This document shows positions 9,260 through 18,622 of a stretch of DNA of 64,000 bases, in pieces (position 1 is the first letter of the stretch; each line of letters opens with the position of its first letter). The notes under the pieces were generated by a model. The model was not told the origin of the DNA. It ran no database searches and was given only the letters and a program-made list of their open reading frames with translations. A program made the translations under genes and the position numbers. Source of the stretch: Methylocapsa sp. S129 (lineage in GTDB: Bacteria; Pseudomonadota; Alphaproteobacteria; Rhizobiales; Beijerinckiaceae); contig NZ_LMUI01000060.1 of assembly GCF_009765995.1 (NCBI RefSeq), positions 264,541-328,540 of the forward strand, given 5' to 3'.

Positions 9260-9335
9260 TGGTGCCGCAAGAGGGATTCGAACCCCCGACCCCCTCATTA
9301 CGAATGAGGTGCTCTACCAGCTGAGCTATTGCGGC
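9260..9335 (-). tRNA. tRNA-Thr (anticodon CGT)
   Basis: The reverse complement folds as a complete tRNA. The seven-base acceptor stem is GCCGCAA/TTGCGGC, the D-arm region is AGCTCAGCTGGTAGAGC, and the anticodon stem-loop is CCTCA-TTCGTAA-TGAGG with anticodon CGT. The T-arm contains GGTTCGAATCC. CCA is encoded at 9262-9260. The codon read is ACG (threonine). It borders the decayed island at 6.4-9.1 kb, a typical position for past integrations. Confidence 0.95.
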
Positions 9336-9610
9336 ATTCCAATGGGTTAGCTTCTTTTGGAGCTATGCCCAGGCGCTTCATAGGCGCCGACCTTAATTAA
9401 GGCGACGCGGACGCGGCCTTATAGGACAATGCTGGACGGGTCGGCAAGCCTTCAAACGCCGCTCGGCGCTGCGATCTCCGCTTGGTATGGAAGAAACGAT
9501 TGACGCAGGACGCCTGCCGCCGCTTAGAGCCCGATCGTGCTGGCGGCGGAAAGGACTCCGCCGGCCGTAATCGGCAGAACCCCAGAACCCTCCGCCCTGC
9601 CCCACTAAGA

Positions 9611-10744
9611 CTACTGGAACAGTTTCAAGATAAGCTGGCTGCTCTGGTTGGCGATCGACAGCGACTGGACGCCGAGCTGCTGCTGCGTCTGCAGGGCCTG
9701 CAGGCGGGTTGAGGCCTGGTTCATGTCGGCGTCGACGAGGGCGCCGATGCCGGTCGTGTAATTGTCCGACAGCGCGGAATTGAAAGTCGCCGCATTGGTC
9801 AGGGTGTTGGTGATGGAGCCGATGATCGAGGAATAGCTCGTGATCGCCGTCAACGCCGCGCTGACATCCGTCATCTGCTGAGCCGCCGCCGTCGTGCTCG
9901 TGACGATATTCGTCAGGTTAGTCGTGCCCTGGGTGAACAGACCAGCCGCTGGCGTCGTCGTGACGCTGACGCTGAGCGAGCCGCCGCCCGTTCCCGCAAG
10001 AGCGATCGTGGTCGCATTGCCGTTGGCGTCGAGACCGCTGTAGGTGGTGGTGGTGGTCACGCCGGAGAGGCTCTTGGAGGAGACCGTGGTGGAATCCGCG
10101 GTTGTCGTGATCGCGTCGACGCCATAGCTGGCGGTGTAGGTATTGGCGACGAGAGCCGCGATGCCGGCGATGGTGGTGGCGTTGGTCACATTGGGTTGCA
10201 CGGTCGTCGATGCGACGCCGCCGGTACCGGTCAGAGCCTGCGCCGCCAACGAAATGGTGTCGAAGCTGGCGACGCCGGCGCCGCTCACATTATAGCCGGA
10301 GACAAAGCTCAGCGCGCCTGTCTGGCTACCGTCGAGCAAGTTGACGCCGCTGTACGAGGCGCTGTTGACCGCCGAGGTCAACTGCTGGCCGAGCGACTGC
10401 AGGGTGGTGTTGAGCGTGGCGATCGTGGCGCTGTCCGAACTCGGATTTTCCGCTTCGCCAAGAACGGTCTGGATGCTCTGGATGGTGGTGATGACATTGT
10501 TGATCGCCGCTGTCGCGGCGCCCAGGATCGACTGGCTCTGGGCGATCGAATCATTGACCGCGCCAAGGACGCCGGTGTCGGACGACATGCTCTGGGCGAT
10601 CGACCAATAGGCCGCGTTGTCCGACGCGCTAGCGACCTTCAAGCCGGTGGAAATCTGATTCTGGGTCGTCGCCAGATTCTGCTGCGTCATATTGAGCGAC
10701 TGCAATGCCGTAAGGGCGGCTGAATTTGTAAGAAGTGAAGACAT
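9611..10744 (-). CDS. fliC: Flagellin
   Basis: The product is 377 residues. ATG at 10744 follows GGGGAAG and begins MSSLLTNSAALTALQSLN. Conserved D0/D1 helices are at residues 1-140 (QISTGLKVASASDNAAYWSI, then VLGEAENPSS and YSGVNLLDG) and about 300-377 (LVDADMNQASTRLQALQTQQ, ending QSSQLILKLFQ). The middle part is Ser/Thr/Gly-rich and variable, forming the exposed D2 domain. The protein is exported by the flagellar type III system and polymerises into the filament. It stands alone here, between tRNA-Thr and the heme cluster. A CtrA-like site lies about 160 bases upstream. Confidence 0.93.
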   Translation of the reverse strand: MSSLLTNSAALTALQSLNMTQQNLATTQNQISTGLKVASASDNAAYWSIAQSMSSDTGVLGAVNDSIAQSQSILGAATAAINNVITTIQSIQTVLGEAENPSSDSATIATLNTTLQSLGQQLTSAVNSASYSGVNLLDGSQTGALSFVSGYNVSGAGVASFDTISLAAQALTGTGGVASTTVQPNVTNATTIAGIAALVANTYTASYGVDAITTTADSTTVSSKSLSGVTTTTTYSGLDANGNATTIALAGTGGGSLSVSVTTTPAAGLFTQGTTNLTNIVTSTTAAAQQMTDVSAALTAITSYSSIIGSITNTLTNAATFNSALSDNYTTGIGALVDADMNQASTRLQALQTQQQLGVQSLSIANQSSQLILKLFQ

Positions 10745-10902
10745 GGATGGCTTCCCCAGACCCTGAATGACTCGCGCTGGCGCCGCGAATCGGCTTGACG
10801 ATCTAAAATCCCGGCTCTTCGTTTTTCCTGACGTTCGCACGGCCCGATCCGGCGCGCGGCGTCAATGTGTCGATCCGGCACACCTGTTATTGGTTATTAA
10901 CC

Positions 10903-10917
10903 TTAATACTTGGTTAA
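10903..10917 (-). promoter_or_regulatory. Candidate CtrA-binding site upstream of flagellin
   Basis: TTAA at 10903-10906 and TTAA at 10914-10917 are separated by exactly seven bases (minus strand TTAACCAAGTATTAA). This is the TTAA-N7-TTAA consensus of the alphaproteobacterial master regulator CtrA. A third TTAA lies at 10897-10900. It sits in an AT-rich pocket about 160 bases before the flagellin start. CckA, the kinase at the head of the CtrA phosphorelay, is encoded at 56829-59345. Confidence 0.55.
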
Positions 10918-11444
10918 TTTGGGGTTTTTGCCGTAACGCGCCGCAACATTTCTGCGCTCGGACCGATTGGGGCGCCCATCGCCGTCGCCCGCCGGGGACG
11001 GAGCGAGAGGAAGCGGCATTTTCATTTCTGAAAATAGGAATTTATGCTAATCTTCTTGTCTCTATTTCCAAAGCGCGCTTCCATGGAGGAACGGTTTGAT
11101 CGGCCCGTCCCATTCACCAGAAAGCTTGATCGTCTGGTCAAGGCGCACGGCTCACGCCAATGCCGCCCCGGCGGCGCCGATGGGCGCGCTGCAAGGCGCG
11201 TCGCGCCTGTTCCACGCCCCGAAAACGCGATGGGGAAGGCAAAACGGGCTTAACCCATTGATATCGCTCGTTTCGCGGATGGAAATGCGCTTCCGCGCCG
11301 GCGAGAATCAAGGACTTAGCGAGGATTTTGTTGGGTCCTTCGAGCGCCCCGGCTATTCCCCGGCTATTCCATCGCCAGTCTCTGCGCCGTTCCGCTCTGG
11401 AGGCGATGGCGCGCCTGAGGCCCGGCGACGAAGCGCCTGCCGCT
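10918..11444. other. Intergenic stretch without a recognisable gene
   Basis: This stretch between the flagellin 5' region and the end of the hemY gene has several short open frames (for example 11096-11557 on the plus strand), but none shows a conserved domain, signal peptide or convincing ribosome site. The part before about 11090 is less GC-rich and may carry further flagellin promoter elements. I see no RNA gene. Confidence 0.5.
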
Positions 11445-12992
11445 TCATGAAAAAAGCCGGAATCCGCTTCGTTTGGCAGCGGCCGGCGGCGCGCCGGGGT
11501 CGTCCGGCGGTTTGGGGGGGATATCGGGAAGCGCGGGGGCGTCGACTTTCGGGCTGACGGGGATCGGCGCGGCGTCGACGACCAACGGCGCCAAAATCGT
11601 GGTCGCGATCGCCGGAACCGGCTCGACGATATCCTCCGCCTCCCTGGAGGGCCCGACAAGCGCCGGGGCCGCGGCGACTGGCAAAGGCGCGTCCGGCGCG
11701 CTCAGGCGCTCCTCGGGGGTGCGCCAGACGAAGGCGTCGAGCTTGCCGGCCGGCGAGACGGGCGCCCAGAGGTCGCTGACAAAACCGTCGGCGATCCAGG
11801 CGCGATCGCGCGGCGCGCGCGCGGCGCGCGCCAGCCATTCGCGCACGGCGCCGGGCGCGCCCTGCGTCTCCTCGAGATCGGCCATCAGCAGGCACGCGCG
11901 GACGCTGGGCCGTCCCGACGCGGCCTCCGGATCGAGCAGGGGCGCGACGGCCGCGCGCGCGCTGTCAAAATCGCGCGCCTCGAGCGCGGCGCGCGCGATC
12001 GTCAACCGGCTTTCGGGATCATTGGGGGCGAGGCGCGCGAGACCGCGCGCGCGCGTCAGGCGGTCGGCGGCCGAATCGCCGGGCCGCATCCGCAAATAGG
12101 CGGCGGCGAGGTCGGGATGCGGCGTCTTTTCGTAGGCCGTCTCGAGGATCCTGGCGGCGCGGCGGTAATCGCCGGCGGCGGCGGTCAGGCGCCCGTTCAG
12201 CGCCGCGGCGGGGACGAGGCCCGGCGCCAGACGCGTCGCCTCCTGCGCGAGCGCCAGCGCGGCCTGCGGCTCGCGCTCCGCGCGCTCCTGCGCGATCGCG
12301 GTCTTGAGCACCGCCCGCAGGCGATTGGCGGCAGGCTTGTCGATCAGCTTGGCCGCGGCGTTGGTCTCGACCGCCGCCAGCGCGCCCGCCCAATCGCCGC
12401 GCGCCGCGCGGTCGTCGAGAACCGCCTGGCCCGCCCAGGGAAGAGCCGCGTGTTTGTGCGCCTGGGCCGCATAATCGAGAGCGGCCTCATGGTCGCCGCG
12501 CCGGCGCGCCTCCACATGCAGGCCGCGCAAGCCGAGCGCATGCGTGTGGCTGCCGTCCAGCATGTCCTTGAACGCCAACTCGGCGCCCGCGCGGTCGCCG
12601 GCCAGTTGCGCCGCTTGCGCGCGCAAGAGACGCGTCAACGGCTCCGCGCCGATCAGCCGGTGCGCTTCGGCCGCATGGCGGCTCGCCGCGCGCGCATCGC
12701 CCGAGCCGACCGCCACCATGCCGCGCGACAAGGCTGCAAAGCCCTTCTCACGGCGGCGCGCCCTTTTGGCCAGCGAGACCAACGAGGGAATGCGGAAAAC
12801 AAACCGGATGATCCCCCAGAGGAATGCGATGACGATCGCCAGCACAACCACAGCCAACGTCGCATAAAAAAGCGACGTTTCCACGTGATATCGCGGCAAA
12901 TTGAGCGTAACCAGCCCGGGCTGATCGGCGAACCACGCCAGACCGAGACCAGCCAGACAGAGCAGCGCGAGAAACACCAACAGGCGAACCAT
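11445..12992 (-). CDS. hemY: HemY-like membrane TPR protein of the heme cluster
   Basis: The product is 515 residues. The N-terminus has two membrane segments (about 1-20, LLVFLALLCLAGLGLAWF; about 42-65, FYATLAVVVLAIVIAFLWG). A HemY_N-type region and tetratricopeptide-like helices rich in Ala/Arg follow, with a Pro/Ala-rich tail after about residue 420. The family is defined by its place at the end of hemC/hemD operons; its biochemical role is not settled, and it is not the protoporphyrinogen oxidase also called HemY. It is last in the hemD-wrbA-mic60-hemY run, 92 bases after the mitofilin-like gene. Confidence 0.82.
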   Translation of the reverse strand: MVRLLVFLALLCLAGLGLAWFADQPGLVTLNLPRYHVETSLFYATLAVVVLAIVIAFLWGIIRFVFRIPSLVSLAKRARRREKGFAALSRGMVAVGSGDARAASRHAAEAHRLIGAEPLTRLLRAQAAQLAGDRAGAELAFKDMLDGSHTHALGLRGLHVEARRRGDHEAALDYAAQAHKHAALPWAGQAVLDDRAARGDWAGALAAVETNAAAKLIDKPAANRLRAVLKTAIAQERAEREPQAALALAQEATRLAPGLVPAAALNGRLTAAAGDYRRAARILETAYEKTPHPDLAAAYLRMRPGDSAADRLTRARGLARLAPNDPESRLTIARAALEARDFDSARAAVAPLLDPEAASGRPSVRACLLMADLEETQGAPGAVREWLARAARAPRDRAWIADGFVSDLWAPVSPAGKLDAFVWRTPEERLSAPDAPLPVAAAPALVGPSREAEDIVEPVPAIATTILAPLVVDAAPIPVSPKVDAPALPDIPPKPPDDPGAPPAAAKRSGFRLFS

Positions 12993-13084
12993 ATCTTCTC
13001 CGCTTACAGATCAGCTTTATGCCGCGCGCCGGCCAATGGGGAAGCAAGCAAAGAGCTCGCCAAAGTCAAAGCCAATCGGACGTT

Positions 13085-14416
13085 TCAATTCTTCGTCGAG
13101 GCGAGCAGCCCCATCGCATCGTCAAGAACGCTCTGCGCCGCCTTGTCGGCGTCAAGCCGGGATTGGGCTGCGCTCGCCCATTCCTGCGAAGCCTGCCGAG
13201 CGGATTCGGGCAAGCGCGCCCAGGCCGCGACAGCCGGCGCGATCTCGCCGCGCCCGAGCGCCGCGCGAATCTGCGAAACCAGCGCCGCTGGATCATCGCC
13301 CGCGACCTCGCCGACTGGCGTCACGCGCACCACCTTGCTCATATTGGCGAGCAGCCGATCCACCACGCCGCCAGAGCTTTGCGGAGCCGTCGCCGCCAGA
13401 ATGGCGGGCGCTATCTTTCCGAAATCGATCGCCAGGACGCTCGCCGTCGGCGCGCCTTTTTCGGCCAACGGCTTCAAAATCGCCAGTTTGGCGGGATCGG
13501 CGCCCAAATGCTCCAGCGCCGTTTGCTCCAACGCGAAGGGAGCGCCGGCGCCAAGACGATCGATCAAAGCTTGCGCGACCACGGCCAGACCCGCGCCATC
13601 GCGGCGCGGGGCGGCGGGTTCGGCGGGGACGCGGTTCTCGCTCTTGGGCGCGGCGAGCGCGCTCTCAAGCTTATCGAGTCTCTGATTGAGCGGCGTAAGA
13701 TCGACGGGGGGATGATCGAGCGCGCCCAGACCCGCTTCCAGCTTGCCGACGCGGCCTTCGAGCCCGCTGGCGTCCGCGCTTGGCTGAATAGCCGGCGCGG
13801 CGGCGCCCGCGGCTCCATTCGCGCTATTGGCGGCTGCGGTCGCCAGCGCGAGCGCCTTGGCCGCATCGTCGCGGGCTGCTTGCGCCGCGGCAAGCGCATC
13901 TTTGTTGGTGTCCGCTGCGGCCTTGGCGCTGAGCGCCGCCGATTCCAACGCCGCGATGCGTTGCCCATAGGCGGCCGTCGCGGCTTTGGCGGGCGCGCCG
14001 CTCAACGTCGCTTCAAGCGCGCCGACGCGCTTGTCCAGCGCAGCGAGCGCCGGGGGCGGATTTCGCTCGAGATTTTCGAGCCGCGAAACGACATCGGGGT
14101 CGGCGGCGGACCGTTGCCCGAGAAACCACAGCCCGGCGGCGGCGACAACGGCGCCGACAATGGCGCCAATCGCCGCCGACAGGATCGGACGCGCTCCGGC
14201 GGGCGGCGGTTCAGCAGGCGGCGGTTCGGCGGGCGGCTCCCCGGCAGGCTCCCGATCGACAGCCATCGCCTCAACGACAGGAGGCGCTTCGACGCTCTCC
14301 GGCGTCTCAACGGCCTCGCCCTCGATAACGACCGGCGGCTCCGGCCGCCGGTCGCGATTGGGAGTCGCGGCGCCGTCAAGATCGGGGGGCTGGTCCTGGC
14401 TCGTCTCGTCCGCCAT
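13085..14416 (-). CDS. Alphaproteobacterial mitofilin (Mic60-like) inner-membrane protein
   Basis: The product is 443 residues. A Pro/Glu-rich cytoplasmic N-terminus (1-77) precedes one transmembrane helix (about 80-100, ILSAAIGAIVGAVVAAAGLW). A long Ala/Glu/Lys/Asp-rich coiled-coil region (about 105-265) with repeated leucine heptads follows, and then the helical mitofilin-type C-terminal domain. Bacterial Mic60 homologues bend membranes and help form intracytoplasmic membranes, and their genes typically lie between hemD and hemY, as here. It is the direct relative of the mitochondrial crista-junction protein. Identification rests on architecture plus synteny. Confidence 0.8.
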   Translation of the reverse strand: MADETSQDQPPDLDGAATPNRDRRPEPPVVIEGEAVETPESVEAPPVVEAMAVDREPAGEPPAEPPPAEPPPAGARPILSAAIGAIVGAVVAAAGLWFLGQRSAADPDVVSRLENLERNPPPALAALDKRVGALEATLSGAPAKAATAAYGQRIAALESAALSAKAAADTNKDALAAAQAARDDAAKALALATAAANSANGAAGAAAPAIQPSADASGLEGRVGKLEAGLGALDHPPVDLTPLNQRLDKLESALAAPKSENRVPAEPAAPRRDGAGLAVVAQALIDRLGAGAPFALEQTALEHLGADPAKLAILKPLAEKGAPTASVLAIDFGKIAPAILAATAPQSSGGVVDRLLANMSKVVRVTPVGEVAGDDPAALVSQIRAALGRGEIAPAVAAWARLPESARQASQEWASAAQSRLDADKAAQSVLDDAMGLLASTKN

Positions 14417-14503
14417 GCGCTCGTTTCCTTGCTCGCCCCATCCTATAAGGGAGGCGGCAAGGGAAGGAAACCCGCGCCGGACGCGCCCTTTGGACGCGCC
14501 GAA

Positions 14504-15103
14504 TCAGGCCGAGAGTTTCGCCGCGATCTGCGCGACATGAGCGCCCTGAAAACGCGCCGCCTCAAGCTCGACCGCCGAAGGCTGACGAGAGCCGTCGGGG
14601 CCGGCGATCGTCGAGGCGCCATAGGGCGAGGCGCCCTTGACCTCTTCATGGCCGAATTGCCCGCTGAATGTATAAGGCAGTCCGACATAGATCATGCCGA
14701 GATGAAGAATTGTCGGGATGAACGTCAGGATCGTCGATTCCTGGCCGCCATGCTGCGTCGCCGACGACGTGAAAACCGAAGCGACCTTGCCCACAAGCTT
14801 GTTCTGGAACCAGAGGCCGCCGGCCTGATCGAGGAAATTGCGCATCTGCGCCGCCATATTGCCAAAGCGTGTCGGCGTCCCGAAGATGATCGCGTCATAA
14901 TTGGCGAGTTCGTCGATGGTGGCGAGCGGGGCCGCCTGATCGATCTTGAAATGCGAGGATTTCGCAACTTCGGGAGGCACGAGTTCGGGGACGCGCTTGA
15001 CATCGACCTGCGCCCCGGCGCCGCGCGCGCCTTCGGCCGCCGCATGGGCCATCGTCTCGATATGGCCATAGCTCGAATAATAGAGGACGAGAACTTTCGT
15101 CAT
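14504..15103 (-). CDS. wrbA: NAD(P)H:quinone oxidoreductase, WrbA type
   Basis: The product has 199 residues, typical for WrbA, a tetrameric FMN flavodoxin-like enzyme that reduces quinones by two electrons. The N-terminal FMN phosphate loop is [14 protein letters not shown]. Other family blocks are [34 protein letters not shown] and the C-terminal [13 protein letters not shown]. It starts 9 bases after hemD, with TTAGGAGC as ribosome site overlapping the hemD stop, so it is co-transcribed. A WrbA gene between hemD and mic60 is an unusual insertion into this conserved cluster. Confidence 0.93.
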   Translation of the reverse strand: MTKVLVLYYSSYGHIETMAHAAAEGARGAGAQVDVKRVPELVPPEVAKSSHFKIDQAAPLATIDELANYDAIIFGTPTRFGNMAAQMRNFLDQAGGLWFQNKLVGKVASVFTSSATQHGGQESTILTFIPTILHLGMIYVGLPYTFSGQFGHEEVKGASPYGASTIAGPDGSRQPSAVELEAARFQGAHVAQIAAKLSA

Positions 15104-15112
15104 GATCTGCTC

Positions 15113-15829
15113 CTAAGAAATTCTGGTCGCTAAGCTCAGCGCATCGATCAGCAGGGATTCCTGTGCGCCAGCCGCGACGACAATCCGCTTTGCGCCGATC
15201 GAGCGCAATGGCTCGGCCGCATCCTTCGATATGCAGCCATGCAATGTCGCGCGCAGGCCTTCGCCAAGGCCGGCGCGTTCGGCCAATGCAATGGTCAGTT
15301 CAGCGCTGCGGCGCGAATAATGCAACGCCGCAGCGCAGGAGGCGAACGTCTGCGTCTCACTGGCGCTCCATGCGGGCCGCGCCTCGGCGGCATAGACTTC
15401 GATGGCGACGACGCCGTGCCCGGCGGCGCAGAGGACTGATTCGATGTCGCTTTTGCGATCGCGCGCGGCCAGGTAAAGAAAGCGCGACGGGCGCGGCCGC
15501 GCGGCCAGCAGCGCCGCCAGCGAGCGCGCGTCGGCGGCGATCTCATCGGTCCCGGCGAATCCGGCGGCCAGCGCGGCCGCGGCTGTCCGTTCGCCCGCGA
15601 CATAGAGCCTGAGCTTGGCCAAACGGTCGCGCGCCTCCGCCGAAAGGAAGGCGAAGGCGTTGGCGCTTGTCGCGATGACGGCGTCGAAATTCTCGTCGGG
15701 CGGCTCGGCGCCCGTCGCCACAATTTGCATGACAGGCGCAAAAGCCGGCTCGAACCCCCGCGCGCGCAACAGCGTCGCGCTTCGTTCAGCGGCGGCGATC
15801 GGCCGCATCAGGGCGACGCGAAGGCTCAA
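15113..15829 (-). CDS. hemD: Uroporphyrinogen-III synthase
   Basis: The 238-residue product fits HemD, which cyclises hydroxymethylbilane with inversion of ring D to make uroporphyrinogen III for heme and related tetrapyrroles. It starts RVALMRPIAAAERSATLL, and has DAVIATSANAFAFL, YVAGERTAAA, FLYLAARDRKSD and ALHYSRRSAE, the usual two-domain pattern with poor overall conservation. TTG at 15829 is the most likely start, because the first strand begins before the next ATG. No hemC lies upstream: the 187 bases to the divergent tsaD hold no gene. Confidence 0.88.
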   Translation of the reverse strand: MSLRVALMRPIAAAERSATLLRARGFEPAFAPVMQIVATGAEPPDENFDAVIATSANAFAFLSAEARDRLAKLRLYVAGERTAAAALAAGFAGTDEIAADARSLAALLAARPRPSRFLYLAARDRKSDIESVLCAAGHGVVAIEVYAAEARPAWSASETQTFASCAAALHYSRRSAELTIALAERAGLGEGLRATLHGCISKDAAEPLRSIGAKRIVVAAGAQESLLIDALSLATRIS

Positions 15830-16016
15830 CGCGGGGCCATGACAAGCGGCGCCAGGGGCTGCGATCGCGCGGGCGGCCGCGACAAGTTTTGGATCAGGGG
15901 TCGCAATCGCGCTCCAACTGGACTATTCGCCTTAAGATGCAGGGCTGCAATGATTATAGGATGCGACCGCGCGGCGCGAAAGCGAAGCGCCTCGCCATGG
16001 AGTTTGCGGAACCAAA

Positions 16017-17075
16017 ATGCGCGTTCTGGGCATAGAGACGACTTGCGACGAAACCGCCGCGGCGGTTGTCAGGCTCCGTCCCGAAGGGGGCGGAGAAATT
16101 CTCAGCGACGAGGTGATGAGCCAGATCGCCGCCCATGCCGCCTATGGCGGCGTCGTGCCGGAGATCGCGGCGCGCGCGCATATCGACGCCATCGACCATC
16201 TGGTCGCGCGGGCGCTGAAAAGGGCGAAACTTGAGGTCAAGGATCTCGACGGGATCGCCGCGGCGGCCGGCCCCGGCCTCATCGGCGGCGTGCTGGTCGG
16301 GCTGATGACGGGCAAAGGCCTCGCTCTGGCGGCGCGCAAACCCTTTGTGGCGGTCAATCATCTGGAGGCTCATGCGCTGACCGCGCGCCTCACCGACAAT
16401 GTCGCGTTCCCTTATCTGCTGTTGCTCGCCTCGGGCGGACACACCCAGATTCTGGGCGTAAGAGGCGTGGGCGACTTCGACCGGCTCGGGACGACGATGG
16501 ATGACGCCATAGGCGAAGCGTTCGACAAGACGGCCAAAATGCTCGGCCTGCCCTATCCCGGCGGACCCGCGATAGAAGCGAGCGCGAGGGCGGGCGACCC
16601 GACGCGCTTTGCCCTGCCGCGCCCGCTGCTTGGCCGCCCCAACGCGGATTTTTCGCTGTCCGGCCTGAAAACCGCGACGCGCCTCGCCGCCGAGAGCGTT
16701 GCGCCGCTGCGGCCGCAAGATATCGCCGATCTCTGCGCGTCTTTCCAGGCGGCCGTCGTCGACGTGATCGAAGACAGGATGCGGGTCGGCCTCAAACTGT
16801 TCCAGGAAAGAGCGGGCGCGCCGCACGCCTTGGTGATTGCCGGGGGCGTAGCGGCCAACGGGGCGATTCGCGAGGCGCTCGCGCGTTTCTGCGCCCAAGC
16901 GGGCATCAGACTGGTCGCTCCCCCGCAGAATCTATGCACGGACAATGGCGCGATGATCGCTTGGGCGGGAATCGAGCGCCTCCGGCTCGGCCTTAAAGAC
17001 GATCTTGGCGTCGCGGCCCGCCCACGCTGGCCGCTCGACCCCAAGGTCGAACGATCGCTCAACGGCAAGGCGTGA
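16017..17075 (+). CDS. tsaD: tRNA N6-adenosine threonylcarbamoyltransferase
   Basis: The product has 352 residues, the normal length. TsaD transfers the threonylcarbamoyl group to A37 of ANN-reading tRNAs, working with TsaB and TsaE. The ASKHA-fold blocks are [45 protein letters not shown], the metal-binding [18 protein letters not shown] and [14 protein letters not shown]. It is divergent from hemD and is followed 22 bases later by gpsA, the usual Rhizobiales arrangement. Confidence 0.97.
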   Translation: MRVLGIETTCDETAAAVVRLRPEGGGEILSDEVMSQIAAHAAYGGVVPEIAARAHIDAIDHLVARALKRAKLEVKDLDGIAAAAGPGLIGGVLVGLMTGKGLALAARKPFVAVNHLEAHALTARLTDNVAFPYLLLLASGGHTQILGVRGVGDFDRLGTTMDDAIGEAFDKTAKMLGLPYPGGPAIEASARAGDPTRFALPRPLLGRPNADFSLSGLKTATRLAAESVAPLRPQDIADLCASFQAAVVDVIEDRMRVGLKLFQERAGAPHALVIAGGVAANGAIREALARFCAQAGIRLVAPPQNLCTDNGAMIAWAGIERLRLGLKDDLGVAARPRWPLDPKVERSLNGKA

Positions 17076-17097
17076 GGGCCACGGTGGAGGCGGCGTT

Positions 17098-18087
17098 TTG
17101 AATCCCATTTCGACGATTGGCGTCGCCGGCGCCGGCGCATGGGGCGTCGCATTAGCCAATGTCGCGGCGGGCGCCGGGCGGCGCGTGATCCTTTGGGGGC
17201 GCGGCGCGGACGCGATGCGGGGCCTCGTTCAAACCCGTCAGAGCGCGCATTTGCCGAGCGCCGCCCTCGCGAGCAGCGTTGTCGTCAGCGCGGACATCGG
17301 CGCCCTCGCGCAATGCGAGGCGGCGCTCGTCGTCGTTCCAGCTCAGGCCACGCGCCTTGTCGCCGATCAATTGGCCCGTATCCTGCCAAGCGGCGCGCCG
17401 CTGGTGGCATGCGCGAAAGGCATCGAACTTGGCTCCGACCTGTTCATGACGGAGGTTCTCGCGCAGGCGGCGCCGGGCCGCCCCGCCGCGATTCTTTCCG
17501 GACCGAGCTTCGCCAGCGACGTCGCCGCCGGCTTGCCCACGGCCGTGACGCTCGCCTGCGCGGACGAGCCGCGGGCGCGCGCGCTCGCGCTGGCCCTGAA
17601 TAGCCCTAGCTTCCGGCTCTATCACTCGACCGATGTGCGCGGCGTCGAGATCGGCGGCGCCGCGAAGAATGTTCTCGCGATCGCCTGCGGCATCGCTTCC
17701 GGCCTCGGACTGGGACCGAGCGCGGGCGCGGCGTTGATCGCGCGCGGTTTTGCGGAACTGTCGCGTTTTGGCGCCGCCTTCGGGGCGCGGCCGCAAACGC
17801 TGATGGGTCTGTCGGGTCTTGGCGACCTTGTGCTGACCTGCACATCGCCGCAATCGCGCAATTTTGCATTTGGCGTGGCGTTGGGGCGCGGGAAAAGCGC
17901 AGCGGAAGCCTCCGCCGGCAAGCTCGCCGAGGGCGCGACAACCGCCCGCGCGCTGCTGGAAATGGCCCGCGCGCGCGGCGTCGAAATGCCGATCGCCGCC
18001 AGCGTGGAGGCGGTGATGAAAGGCGAGCAGGATGTGCGCGCGGCCGTCGGCGCGCTGCTTGCGCGGCCGGCCAGAGCGGAAGACTGA
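17098..18087 (+). CDS. gpsA: Glycerol-3-phosphate dehydrogenase [NAD(P)+]
   Basis: GpsA reduces dihydroxyacetone phosphate to sn-glycerol-3-phosphate for phospholipid synthesis. TTG at 17098 with GGTGGAGG upstream gives a 329-residue protein beginning LNPISTIGVAGAGAWGVALA, with the Rossmann dinucleotide-binding loop at the start. Later blocks are CAKGIEL, LSGPSFASDVAAGLPTAVTL, EIGGAAKNVLAIACG (with the catalytic lysine) and GLSGLGDLVLTCTS. Starting further upstream would overlap tsaD and add a basic extension without homology. Confidence 0.95.
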   Translation: MNPISTIGVAGAGAWGVALANVAAGAGRRVILWGRGADAMRGLVQTRQSAHLPSAALASSVVVSADIGALAQCEAALVVVPAQATRLVADQLARILPSGAPLVACAKGIELGSDLFMTEVLAQAAPGRPAAILSGPSFASDVAAGLPTAVTLACADEPRARALALALNSPSFRLYHSTDVRGVEIGGAAKNVLAIACGIASGLGLGPSAGAALIARGFAELSRFGAAFGARPQTLMGLSGLGDLVLTCTSPQSRNFAFGVALGRGKSAAEASAGKLAEGATTARALLEMARARGVEMPIAASVEAVMKGEQDVRAAVGALLARPARAED

Positions 18088-18146
18088 ACTTGAACTTTAC
18101 GGGCGAGCGACGTTCCAATAGCCTGCGCCGCGAACGGGAAACGCCT

Positions 18147-18560
18147 ATGGCTCACTGGCTCTTCAAAAGCGAACCTTCCGCCTGGTCTTTCGCGCAGCAG
18201 ATTGAAGCAGGCGCCAAGGGCACGACCTGGAACGGCGTGCGCAATCATGCGGCCAAGCTGAATATGATGGCGATGAAGCTCGGCGAACAGGGGTTCTTCT
18301 ATCATTCCAACGAAGGCAAGGCGGTCGTCGGCATCGTCGAGGTCATCAAGCTCTATCATCCCGATCCCACCGACGAGACGGGCAAATTCGGCATGGTCGA
18401 CATCCGCGCGGTCCGCGCCCTGCCCCATGAAGTGACGCTTGAGGCCGTCAAGGCTGAAAAGCGCCTCGCCGAAATGGCGCTGGTGAAACTTTCCCGCCTT
18501 TCCGTCCAGCCGGTGACGGAGGTGGAGTGGAAGATTGTTTGCAAGATGGGCGGATTGTGA
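18147..18560 (+). CDS. EVE domain-containing protein
   Basis: The 137-residue product is a single EVE (PUA-like) domain, a fold thought to bind modified bases in nucleic acid. Visible features are HWLFKSEPSAWSFAQQ, TTWNGVRNHAAKLNM, GFFYHSNEGKAVVGIVEV and a C-terminal WKIVCKMGGL. ATG at 18147 is preferred over an in-frame ATG at 18090 that would add a nonhomologous stretch. It follows gpsA in the conserved tsaD-gpsA-EVE order. The precise role is unknown. Confidence 0.9.
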   Translation: MAHWLFKSEPSAWSFAQQIEAGAKGTTWNGVRNHAAKLNMMAMKLGEQGFFYHSNEGKAVVGIVEVIKLYHPDPTDETGKFGMVDIRAVRALPHEVTLEAVKAEKRLAEMALVKLSRLSVQPVTEVEWKIVCKMGGL

Positions 18561-18622
18561 AGGTCGACGAGCGGGTGCTGCGATCGATCCATGGGTTAGA
18601 CCAAAGGATCATGAGGCGCCGC

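Noticed and set aside
9120-9350. Plus-strand frame across tRNA-Thr
   Set aside because: Its end (RTPDPLITNEVLYQLS) is the well-known false translation of the antisense of a tRNA gene.
11096-11557. 153-residue plus-strand frame in the flagellin-hemY gap
   Set aside because: No domain, no ribosome site, and its end runs antisense into hemY.
13019-15133. 704-residue plus-strand frame
   Set aside because: Antisense to mic60 and wrbA, Arg-rich shadow; the minus-strand genes have clear families.
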